A stretch of 38,351 nucleotides of DNA from Salinicola halophyticus. GTDB lineage: Bacteria > Pseudomonadota > Gammaproteobacteria > Pseudomonadales > Halomonadaceae. Positions within the stretch are counted from its first letter, which is position 1. Each line of letters begins with the position of its first letter. Location: NCBI RefSeq assembly GCF_003206695.1, contig NZ_PZJN01000004.1, positions 1 through 38,351 on the forward strand, in the 5' to 3' direction. The notes beneath the pieces are model-generated. The model saw only the letters and a program-made list of their open reading frames with translations, did not search any database and had not been told where the DNA came from. Of this stretch, positions 17,296-24,312 are shown piece by piece. Made by a program: the position numbers and the translations under genes.

Positions 17296-18108
17296 ATGAC
17301 CCAGCCGCGCCCCGCCGCCAGCGCCGACCACGTCGATAACGCCACGCCCCGCTATATCGCCCACCGCGGTCTTTCCGCGCGCGCCCCGGAGAATACGCTG
17401 GCAGCGGTTCAGGCCGCCTATGACGCCGGCTGCGACTGGGTCGAGCTCGACGTTCAGCTGCTTGGCGACGGCACGCCGGTGATCTGGCACGACGCCGGGC
17501 TCAAGCGCTGCTCCGACGGCCGTGGCAAGCTGTTCAGGCTCGATGCCGAAAGCGCTGCCAAACTGGACGCCGGTAGCTGGTTCGGGCCTCAGTACCGAGG
17601 TGAAGCCATGGCAACGCTGGAGTCGATGCTGACGCTCATCCAGCGCCTCGGCATAGGCCTCAATCTGGAGCTCAAGGTGTCCCGGGGGCGCAATGCGATC
17701 GAACTCGTCCAGGCGGCGCTGCCGCCGACGCTGGAGGCGCTGCCGGCCGACAAGCTGATCGTCTCGTCATTCGATCGTCATGCCTTGACCGCTGCGCGAG
17801 CGCTGGAATCCGACCCCGACCGCCTGCGTCTCGGCATCCTCGACGACAAGGCGCCCAAGCGCTGGTGGCTGGAAACCGAACGGCTCTCCGCCTACAGCCT
17901 GCATCTGGACTGGCGCAAGCTGAAGATCAAGCACGCCCTGGAGATTGCCGATGAGCAGATCAAGCTGTTCTGCTACACCGCTAACGACCCGGTCACCTTC
18001 GAGAAGCTCTGGGACTGGGGCGTCGACGGCGTAATCAGCGATGATCCGACCCGCTTCGTCATCCACGCCGAAGAGACAGCGCGGCAGTCGGGTGCAAAAA
18101 GCGCCTGA
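17296..18108 (+). CDS. ugpQ: Glycerophosphodiester phosphodiesterase, cytosolic UgpQ type
   Basis: A 270-residue enzyme hydrolysing glycerophosphodiesters to glycerol 3-phosphate and an alcohol. There is no signal peptide, which suits the cytosolic UgpQ rather than periplasmic GlpQ. Catalytic marks of the GDPD TIM barrel are present: His23-Arg24 in AHRGLSARAPENT, Glu32-Asn33, Glu50 and Asp52 in WVELDVQL, and His65-Asp66 in VIWHDAGLKRCSDG; further on, NLELK binds metal. The barrel closes with VDGVISDDPTRF. GGAG lies 11 bases before the ATG, a rather long spacing, right after a strong hairpin. The glycerol-3-phosphate transporter genes ugpBAEC are not in the window. Confidence 0.93.
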   Translation: MTQPRPAASADHVDNATPRYIAHRGLSARAPENTLAAVQAAYDAGCDWVELDVQLLGDGTPVIWHDAGLKRCSDGRGKLFRLDAESAAKLDAGSWFGPQYRGEAMATLESMLTLIQRLGIGLNLELKVSRGRNAIELVQAALPPTLEALPADKLIVSSFDRHALTAARALESDPDRLRLGILDDKAPKRWWLETERLSAYSLHLDWRKLKIKHALEIADEQIKLFCYTANDPVTFEKLWDWGVDGVISDDPTRFVIHAEETARQSGAKSA

Positions 18109-18129
18109 TACACGCGTCAATTAGCGCCT

Positions 18130-18156
18130 TTGACGGCAAGCGCCTGCGCTTAAGAT
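18130..18156 (+). promoter_or_regulatory. Possible sigma-70 promoter of the motA/motB-like pair
   Basis: TTGACG (18130-18135) and TAAGAT (18151-18156) are fair -35 and -10 matches, but the spacing is only 15 bp. It lies 37 bases before the ATG at 18193 and contains the inverted repeat AAGCGC-CT-GCGCTT. Confidence 0.3.
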
Positions 18157-18192
18157 GGGCACCATGCCCGTTTTCCAGGTTGCGAGCCGTTC

Positions 18193-19023
18193 ATGAATCC
18201 TTCCACGCTCATCGGCATCATCGCCAGTGCTCTGTTACTGGCGACCGTCGTGCTGTTCACCGCCCAGGCCCCCAGCAGCTTCTTCAATCTGCCGGGGCTG
18301 GCGATCGTGCTGACCGGGACGCTGGCGGCGAGTTTCATCAGCTACCCGCTGCAGGAAATGCAGCGCCTGTGCCGGCAGATCGCCGTGGTATTCCGGCGCG
18401 AGCCCCAGGCAAGCGACCTGGAGAGCGACCTCGAGCAGTTGATCGAGATGTCGCGCCACTGGAGTCGCGGCAATATCCGCGCTATCGAGGGCGCCCTGGA
18501 CAGCACCACCAACCCGTTTCTGCGTACCGGCATGCAGATGGTGATCAGTAACACTCGCGAGGAGGAGATCCGCGAGATGTTGCGCTGGCGCATGGTGCGG
18601 GTCAAAGCCAAGGAGCGCACCGAAGCGCAGATTTTGCGCACCATGGCCGTCTACGCTCCGGCGTTCGGCATGCTCGGCACGCTGGTCGGGCTGATCAACA
18701 TGCTCGAGGTGATCCAGGCCGGCGATCTGGCGGTGATCGGGCCACGTCTGGCGGTGGCGCTGATGTCGACGTTCTACGGCATTCTGCTGGCCAACCTGCT
18801 GTTCAAGCCGATCGCGGTCAAACTCGAGCGCCGCACCGAATCGCGACTGATGGCGATGACACTGATTCTGGAAGGCGTGGCGATGGTCAGCAAGCGGCGG
18901 CTGCCGGCGTTCATCGAGGAGGCCCTGAATACCTATCGTGCCGACTACCGTGATGAAATGCGTGATGAAATGCGCGATACACCTCGTCCGCAGACTGCCG
19001 ACGCCTCGGCCGAGTCCGCATGA
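18193..19023 (+). CDS. MotA/PomA-like stator subunit, proton (or sodium) channel
   Basis: A 276-residue inner-membrane protein of the MotA/TolQ/ExbB family. Four TM segments lie at about 3-23, 32-51, 150-172 and 183-205, with a large cytosolic loop between TM2 and TM3. The TM3 block YAPAFGMLGTLVGLINML has the conserved Pro (156) and GTLVGLI signature, and TM4 has IGPRLAVALMSTFYGILLAN, as in PomA/MotA. The loop keeps charged residues (REEEIREMLRWRMVRVKAKE) where MotA contacts FliG. The last residues contain a duplicated DEMRDEMRD from a 12-bp DNA repeat (18951-18976). Its stop overlaps the next start (ATGA). No flagellar or chemotaxis gene is nearby, so its rotor could be the flagellum or something else. 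Confidence 0.88.
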   Translation: MNPSTLIGIIASALLLATVVLFTAQAPSSFFNLPGLAIVLTGTLAASFISYPLQEMQRLCRQIAVVFRREPQASDLESDLEQLIEMSRHWSRGNIRAIEGALDSTTNPFLRTGMQMVISNTREEEIREMLRWRMVRVKAKERTEAQILRTMAVYAPAFGMLGTLVGLINMLEVIQAGDLAVIGPRLAVALMSTFYGILLANLLFKPIAVKLERRTESRLMAMTLILEGVAMVSKRRLPAFIEEALNTYRADYRDEMRDEMRDTPRPQTADASAESA

Positions 19024-19889
19024 GTCAGGCCGCTATCTCCCCCGGCGGCCCCTTCGCCGACCTGCTGTTCGACGATGGCCCCTTCGATGACAGCGGGCGG
19101 AGCAGCGAGAGCGATTCGTGGCTGATGAGCTATCTCGACATGCTCATGCTGCTGATCACGTTCTTCGTGCTGATGCTGGCGCTCTATGGCGGACAGTTGG
19201 CCAGTCGCGACAGCGCCGATACGTCGGTCGCCATCGCACTGCCGCTGCACGTCCCGGCGGTGAAACCGGCGGCGGCAACGCCCATCGCTTTGCCAGCGCT
19301 CAGCCTCGGCGAATTCTATCGCCCGCCGCGCCGGCTCAGTCCGGCCCCGGTCGCAAGCGACATCGGCTTCTATTCACCCGGGTCTGACGCGCTCCCCGAC
19401 CAAGTCATGGCCACAGCCCCGATGGTTTTCAGCGTGCCGCTGTTCGATCTGCCCGATCCGCAACCGGTGCCCGTCCTGCCGCAGATCGAGGGCGTCGAGG
19501 TGACGGCGATCCCCCACGGCCTCAACCTGCGTATACAGGATCATCTGCTGTTCGACAGCAGTGCCGTCGGACTGAGCGACAACGGGCGGGAGCTGGTCGA
19601 ACGGCTGATTCCGATGCTGCAGGATTTCCACGGCACGATTTCGGTCGAAGGACATACCGACAGCGTTCCGATCTCGACATCGCGCTTTCCCTCCAACTGG
19701 GAGCTGTCGGCGGCGCGGGCCTCGGCGGTGGTTCGCGTCCTGCGCATGGCCGGGATCGACGGCGAGCGGCTGCGCGCGATCGGTTACGCCTCGACCCACC
19801 CGCTGGCCAGCAATCACACCCCCGCCGGCCGTGCCAGCAACCGCCGCGTGGAGTTGGTACTGCAGGAGCCGAACTCACCGACGCCATGA
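19020..19889 (+). CDS. MotB/PomB-like stator subunit with OmpA peptidoglycan-binding domain
   Basis: A 289-residue partner of the upstream channel protein. One TM helix (about 37-58) carries the ion-binding Asp40 in SYLDMLMLLITFFVLML, the MotB plug-and-channel motif. A proline-rich periplasmic linker of about 100 residues follows, then an OmpA/MotB domain (about 165-285) with LLFDSSAVGLSDNGRELV, VEGHTDSVPIST and NWELSAARASAVVRVLR, ending in SNRRVELVL. This domain anchors the stator to peptidoglycan. The cytosolic N-terminus is acidic (LLFDDGPFDDSG), whereas MotB N-termini are normally basic. ExbD and TolR lack the OmpA domain, which favours a stator over an energising complex for outer-membrane import. 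The riboswitch and btuB lie downstream but form a separate unit. Confidence 0.88.
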   Translation: MSQAAISPGGPFADLLFDDGPFDDSGRSSESDSWLMSYLDMLMLLITFFVLMLALYGGQLASRDSADTSVAIALPLHVPAVKPAAATPIALPALSLGEFYRPPRRLSPAPVASDIGFYSPGSDALPDQVMATAPMVFSVPLFDLPDPQPVPVLPQIEGVEVTAIPHGLNLRIQDHLLFDSSAVGLSDNGRELVERLIPMLQDFHGTISVEGHTDSVPISTSRFPSNWELSAARASAVVRVLRMAGIDGERLRAIGYASTHPLASNHTPAGRASNRRVELVLQEPNSPTP

Positions 19890-19896
19890 GAACACA

Positions 19897-19948
19897 CTCG
19901 GCGCATGCTCTCGGCGCACGCTCCCGGTGCACGCTCTCGGCGCGCGCT
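19897..19948. repeat. 13-bp tandem array, four units
   Basis: CTCGGCGCATGCT, CTCGGCGCACGCT, CCCGGTGCACGCT and CTCGGCGCGCGCT follow each other in exact 13-bp phase, starting seven bases after the motB-like stop. No T-run is present, so it is not a terminator. Confidence 0.93.
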
Positions 19949-19975
19949 CCCGAACCTCGGGGCGCCGGAATTCAC

Positions 19976-19998
19976 TTGTCGACAGGAAGCTGCGACAA
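19976..19998. promoter_or_regulatory. Inverted repeat TTGTCG-N11-CGACAA before the riboswitch
   Basis: TTGTCG (19976-19981) and CGACAA (19993-19998) are perfectly inverted and end 12 bases before riboswitch helix P1. The position is that of the btuB promoter, so this may be promoter DNA or an operator. A good -10 hexamer could not be assigned. Confidence 0.3.
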
Positions 19999-20009
19999 TC
20001 CGGCGCGTC

Positions 20010-20237
20010 GAGAGACGTGTGCACGGGAATCAGGTGGAAGCCCTGAACTGCCCCCGCAACGGTAATCGCGTTAGGAAACCTACTTTTCCTTGGACACCAC
20101 CGGATGTGCCGCCAGGCCATCCAGCCACTGTGATCGAATGGACAACGCATCAAGGGAACGTCCATCGGCATGGGAAGGCGTGAGTGTCGGATGACTTCAG
20201 GTCATCGCGCGAGAGTCCGGAGACCGGCACGTTTCTC
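20010..20237 (+). ncRNA. Cobalamin (AdoCbl) riboswitch controlling btuB
   Basis: The conserved cobalamin-riboswitch blocks occur in order: CGGGAATCAGGTGGAAGCCC, the B12 box CTGCCCCCGCAACGGTAA, GCCACTG, GGGAAGGCG and GAGTCCGGAGACCGGC. Closing helix P1 is seen as GAGAGACGTG (20010-20019) with CACGTTTCTC (20228-20237), one G-U pair aside. The downstream platform (20238-20369) has CACTGG/CCAGTG (20240-20270 region) and CGGAC/GTCCG (about 20285-20305) hairpins but no T-run. Control by translation initiation or Rho is therefore more likely than by an intrinsic terminator. Its output is btuB, 133 bases beyond P1. Confidence 0.95.
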
Positions 20238-20369
20238 TTCACTGGTTGATGCGGAGGGCTCATCCAGTGGCGGCACCCCTGCCCGGACTTTCTGACTGTC
20301 CGCGGCGGGCTTCGTCACGTCGTCCTCCCATTGCGTCTTCGTTCCGTACGCAGTTGGGGATCACATCGC

Positions 20370-22232
20370 ATGCGTTACCATAAAAATGCCGTCGCCTCGG
20401 GCGTCGCGCTCGCCGTGGCCATGACTTCACTATCGGCCCAGGCCCAGCAACGAATCGACGAACAGCAGCAACTCGACAACGTACAGGTCACCGCCAATCG
20501 CCTGCCACAGTCGCAGGCCGACGTGCTGGCGAGTACCACCATCATCGACCGCGCCGAGATCGAACGCAGCCAGGCCGATAGCGTGATCGAACTGCTGCAG
20601 GCGCGTGCCGGCATCGAAATTGCTCAGACCGGCGCACCGGGCAGTCTCACCAGCCTGTTCATCCGCGGCAGTGAATCCGATCACAGTGTCGTGCTGGTCG
20701 ACGGCGTGCGGGTCAATTCGGCTTCCAGCGGCGGTGCCAGCCTGGAATTTCTGCCACCGGAGGCGATCGAGCGCATCGAGATCGTGCGCGGCCCGCGTGC
20801 CGCGGCCTATGGTGCCGATGCCATCGGCGGAGTGATCCAAATATTCACCCGGCACGGTGGCGAGGGCACTCGGGGAACGCTGAATCTCAGGGTCGGCGAA
20901 GACAGCACCAACAAGCAGAATCTGTTCGTGTCGACCGGGGATGCCGATACCCGCCTCAACGCCAGCCTGTTCCGCCGCGACGGCGATGGCTTCAACGCCA
21001 CCGCGGCCGATACCAGCGGCGAGCGCGATGGCTTCGAGCGCAGCGGCGGCCAGTTGGGCCTGTCTCACCGGTTCAGCGATCGAGTCGACTTCAGTTTCAA
21101 TGCCCTGCGGCAGAACTTCGATACCGATTACGACGACTGTTACCCGACCAATGCGCTCGGCGCTTCCCAGGATTGCCGATCCAAGGGTTATCTGCAGACC
21201 TTCGGTGGCCAGCTCGATGTCGCGCTCGAACCGGACTGGGACATGATTCTCACCGCCGGGCATTTCGACGAGCAACGCCAGGAGCGTTACGCCGGCACCC
21301 GCAACAGCCGAACCGAATCGCATCGCAACGAACTCGGCCTGCAGCACCGCTTCACCCGTAGCCATGGCGTCGATGTACTGGGCGTCGACTATCGTGAAGA
21401 ACGGCTCGATTACGACGATTACGCCTACGGCTCGCAGTACCAGAAGGACAGCCGCGAGAACTACGGCCTGTACGCCATGGTTCAGCGTCAGTACGGCGCC
21501 CACGAAGTGACCGGATCGCTGCGCTACGATGACGACTCGCGCTTCGGCGACGAGACCACCGGCAATCTGGGTTATGCCTACCACCTGACCGAGTTCCAGC
21601 GTGTCGGCGTCAGCTACGGCACCGCGTTCAAGGCGCCCAACCTGATCGACCTCTACGGGCCCTACGGCACCAACCCGGATCTCGACGCCGAAACCTCGAA
21701 GACGCTGGAAGCCTTCTGGGCGCTGAATCGCGGCCCGTGGGACGCCCGAGTCACCGCCTTCGAGAGCCGAATCGACGATCTGATCAGCTACGATTCGTTG
21801 ACCTACATCCCCTACAACGTGGACGAGTCACGCATCCGCGGCGTCGAGTTGAGCGGCGGCTGGCATCAGGATGGTCTCGCCCTGCGCGCCAGCCTGACCT
21901 ATCAGGATCCCGAGGACCGGGACACCGGAGAGCGGCTACAGAGACGTGCCCGGACCTTCGGCCGTCTAGACGCCGATTACGCGATCCAGAACTGGAACTT
22001 CGGAGCGACACTGCGTAGCGCCGGCGACCGTCGCGATGTCGATGCCGTCACCTTTGGCGACACCACCACCGCCGGCTACGGCGTGGTCGACCTGCGTACC
22101 GCCTGGCAGGTCACGCCGACCGTCGAACTCTCGGCCAAGCTGGAGAACGCCTTCGACAAGGATTATCAGCTGGTGGATGGCTACAACACCCAGGATCGCT
22201 ACCTGGAGGGCGGCGTGAAGCTCAGTTTCTAA
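20370..22232 (+). CDS. btuB: TonB-dependent vitamin B12 receptor BtuB
   Basis: A 620-residue outer-membrane receptor for cobalamin. The ATG at 20370 follows GGGGA (20356-20360) and gives a clean signal peptide ending in LSAQAQ (cleavage near residue 26). An upstream ATG at 20331 would add 13 residues. The mature N-terminus has a TonB box (DNVQVTA, about 36-42). The plug follows with TIIDRAEIERSQADSVIELL, LFIRGSESDHSVVLVDGVRV and IERIEIVRGPRAAAYGADAIGG, all BtuB-like. The remainder is a 22-strand barrel ending in the C-terminal Phe needed for outer-membrane insertion. An extracellular loop holds a Cys pair (DDCYPTNALGASQDC). The riboswitch upstream confirms the substrate class. A terminator follows at 22278. 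The transporter genes btuC and btuD are not here. Confidence 0.95.
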   Translation: MRYHKNAVASGVALAVAMTSLSAQAQQRIDEQQQLDNVQVTANRLPQSQADVLASTTIIDRAEIERSQADSVIELLQARAGIEIAQTGAPGSLTSLFIRGSESDHSVVLVDGVRVNSASSGGASLEFLPPEAIERIEIVRGPRAAAYGADAIGGVIQIFTRHGGEGTRGTLNLRVGEDSTNKQNLFVSTGDADTRLNASLFRRDGDGFNATAADTSGERDGFERSGGQLGLSHRFSDRVDFSFNALRQNFDTDYDDCYPTNALGASQDCRSKGYLQTFGGQLDVALEPDWDMILTAGHFDEQRQERYAGTRNSRTESHRNELGLQHRFTRSHGVDVLGVDYREERLDYDDYAYGSQYQKDSRENYGLYAMVQRQYGAHEVTGSLRYDDDSRFGDETTGNLGYAYHLTEFQRVGVSYGTAFKAPNLIDLYGPYGTNPDLDAETSKTLEAFWALNRGPWDARVTAFESRIDDLISYDSLTYIPYNVDESRIRGVELSGGWHQDGLALRASLTYQDPEDRDTGERLQRRARTFGRLDADYAIQNWNFGATLRSAGDRRDVDAVTFGDTTTAGYGVVDLRTAWQVTPTVELSAKLENAFDKDYQLVDGYNTQDRYLEGGVKLSF

Positions 22233-22277
22233 CCTGGAAAGGCTGAGATCCTTCTTCCGGAAATCGGTAGTGCCAAT

Positions 22278-22308
22278 CCCTCGCCCCCAACGGTGGCGAG
22301 GGGTTTTT
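22278..22308 (+). terminator. Intrinsic terminator after btuB
   Basis: CCCTCGCC (22278-22285) and GGCGAGGG (22295-22302) form a perfect 8-bp stem with a 9-nt loop, followed by GTTTTT. It lies 45 bases after the btuB stop. The reverse strand lacks a T-run, so the converging EAL gene is not clearly served. Confidence 0.92.
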
Positions 22309-22321
22309 GTTGGAAGCCGGC

Positions 22322-24118
22322 CTAAAAACCACGATGTGACGTCAGCCAGTCATCGAAGGCTTCGACGGTCAGTGGCCGGGCCAGCCAGTACCCTTGCGCT
22401 TCGTCGCACCCCAGCGCCTGTAGCAACCGGTAGCTTTTTTCCGTCTCCACGCCCTCGGCCACCACATGATAGCCAAGGTCGTGAGCCATGGAGATCATCG
22501 CCTTGACCAGGGTCTGGCTGCGCGCTTCGTGATCGATCTGGGCGACGAACGAACGGTCGATCTTCACCACGTCGGCCGGCACCTCCTGCAAGTAGGCCAG
22601 GCTGCTATAGCCGGTGCCGAAGTCATCGATGGCGATTCTGATGCCGGCTTCGACCAGTGCGTCGAGCGCTTCGGTAGAGGCCCGGGTATTGCCGATCAGC
22701 GCCCTCTCGGTCAGCTCCAGTTCGAGGGCCGTCACCGGTAACGCCTGCTCGGTCAGATACGACTTGAGCCGAGTAATGAAATCGGACTCTAGAAGATTGG
22801 CTGCGGAGATATTGATGGACATTCGCAACCCCAGACCGCGCCGGTGCCAGACGGTAGCCTGATCGACGGCATGGCGCAGCACCCAGTCGGTCAACAGCCG
22901 AGCCATGGGCGTGTGCTCGATCAGCGGGATAAATTCGTCAGGGGCGACCGGACCCAGAGTCGGATGCTGCCAACGAATGAGCGCTTCTGCGCCCACGCAT
23001 TCGTCCGAGACCAGGGACACTCTCGGCTGATAGAGCAGTTGCAGCTGCCCAGCGTCCTCGAGTGCATGGCGAAAGCCACTGATCAGCGCAAAGCGGCGCA
23101 TATCCTGCTCGTCTAGAGCGGACGAGAACAGGCTGACGCCGGTTTCGCTGTCGCGGGCGGACTGACAGGCACTTTGAGCCGTTCGCAGCACATCGGTGGG
23201 AGCGATTTCACCCAGCCGGAAAGGCGTCACTCCCACCACCGGATGCAGCATGAAAGGCGCGGCATCGCCGAGCGGCATACTCAACAGCACTTGCCTGAGA
23301 TCCAACGCCATATCCAGCGCTTCGCTCTCATCCGGGCAACGCTCGGCGCTTTCCAGGATGTGCACATATTGCCCCAGGCCTACCTGGTAAAGCACCTTGC
23401 CGGTGCCCAGCCGTAGTTGCAGCCGTATGGCCGCCTCACGCGCCGCTTCGTCGAGACAGGCCAGACCGAGAACGCGCTGCAACGAGTGCATCTCGGCGAT
23501 ATCGATCAGTTCGATGTAAAGCGCGAAACAGCTCCTGCCGGCGTTATCCCGGCTCCGGTCCTCGAGATCCTCGATGAATTTGCTGCCGTTGGAGAGCCCG
23601 GTGAGCGGATCGACCCTGCCGAAAGCATGCTGTAGCTCGATCTGGCCCATGACCATCGCCGCCAGGTCCTGAAGCACCCGGATTTCATGCTCGGTGACGC
23701 TACGCGGCTCGCGGCCCAGAACGCACATCGCGCCCAGGGTATAGCCGTCATAAGTTTGCAGCGGCGCCCCCGCATAGAAGCGAATGCCCGATTGCGCCAG
23801 GGGGCTGTTACGGTAGTGCGGCGATTCGAGCAGATCCGGCAGCACCAGTACCTGGGATGTGTCGGCCACCTCGCCGCAGCACGCCTTGAAACGCGGTATT
23901 TCGCAATGATCGATTCCCACCCGAGACTTGAACCACTGGCGATCCTCGTCGGTCAGCGAAACGGCGGCGATAGGTAAATCGAAAAGCTCGCTGGCGATGC
24001 GCGTGATGCGGTCGAAACTCTCACTGGGCGGGGTATCGAGCAGGTTGAGCTGGCGCAGCGTCATGAGTCGCCTGCGCTCGTACTCTTCGATCGCCTGAGT
24101 CTCGGGGACATTAACCAT
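22322..24118 (-). CDS. Cyclic-di-GMP phosphodiesterase: GAF, degenerate GGDEF, EAL
   Basis: A 598-residue cytosolic protein without TM segments. A GAF domain (about 35-165) contains QWFKSRVGID and the Cys pair FKACCGEVAD. A GGDEF-like domain follows (about 170-330), beginning VDPLTGLSNGSKFIEDL, but the active-site loop reads GLGQY (247-251) instead of GGDEF, so cyclase activity is lost. The EAL domain (about 345-595) has all catalytic marks: EAL at 378-380, Asn436, ELTE (Glu471 region), Asp498-Asp499 in DDFGTGYSSL, Lys519, EGVE and Gln575. It should therefore hydrolyse c-di-GMP, with the GAF and dead GGDEF domains as sensors. A GAGGAAG sequence precedes the ATG. It is divergent from the SOS-controlled gene and alone in its unit. 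Confidence 0.93.
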   Translation of the reverse strand: MVNVPETQAIEEYERRRLMTLRQLNLLDTPPSESFDRITRIASELFDLPIAAVSLTDEDRQWFKSRVGIDHCEIPRFKACCGEVADTSQVLVLPDLLESPHYRNSPLAQSGIRFYAGAPLQTYDGYTLGAMCVLGREPRSVTEHEIRVLQDLAAMVMGQIELQHAFGRVDPLTGLSNGSKFIEDLEDRSRDNAGRSCFALYIELIDIAEMHSLQRVLGLACLDEAAREAAIRLQLRLGTGKVLYQVGLGQYVHILESAERCPDESEALDMALDLRQVLLSMPLGDAAPFMLHPVVGVTPFRLGEIAPTDVLRTAQSACQSARDSETGVSLFSSALDEQDMRRFALISGFRHALEDAGQLQLLYQPRVSLVSDECVGAEALIRWQHPTLGPVAPDEFIPLIEHTPMARLLTDWVLRHAVDQATVWHRRGLGLRMSINISAANLLESDFITRLKSYLTEQALPVTALELELTERALIGNTRASTEALDALVEAGIRIAIDDFGTGYSSLAYLQEVPADVVKIDRSFVAQIDHEARSQTLVKAMISMAHDLGYHVVAEGVETEKSYRLLQALGCDEAQGYWLARPLTVEAFDDWLTSHRGF

Positions 24119-24264
24119 TGCGACGCTTCCTCTGTATCTGCCGGACGCTTTCAGCGCCTAGTCAGAAGGCTTTGGACAACTATCGGCCAGATTGCCTGAT
24201 TCTTCAGCGATCGCCCATGAAATGCGCCGGCCTGGCTTGCCGTGACGACACGATCGGCGCAAAA

Positions 24265-24284
24265 TACTGTATATATAGACAGTC
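24265..24284. promoter_or_regulatory. LexA (SOS) box
   Basis: TACTGTATATATAGACAGTC contains the invariant CTGT-N8-ACAG and matches 18 of 20 positions of the gammaproteobacterial consensus TACTGTATATATATACAGTA. It ends 29 bases before the radical SAM start at 24313 and is 147 bases from the divergent EAL gene start, so the former is the likely target. Confidence 0.93.
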
Positions 24285-24312
24285 ATCGCAAATCACCGCA
24301 GGAGCCGCTGGA

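Noticed and set aside
18193..19889. Zorya-type defence system (ZorA/ZorB are MotA/MotB-like).
   Set aside because: No ZorC, D or E gene is near, the MotA-like protein lacks the long cytosolic tail of ZorA, and neighbours are housekeeping genes.
24118..24312. N-terminal extension of the radical SAM gene to the ATG at 24118.
   Set aside because: It would overlap the divergent EAL gene start, place the LexA box inside the coding region and add 65 residues without family similarity, while a good ribosome-binding site exists at 24300.
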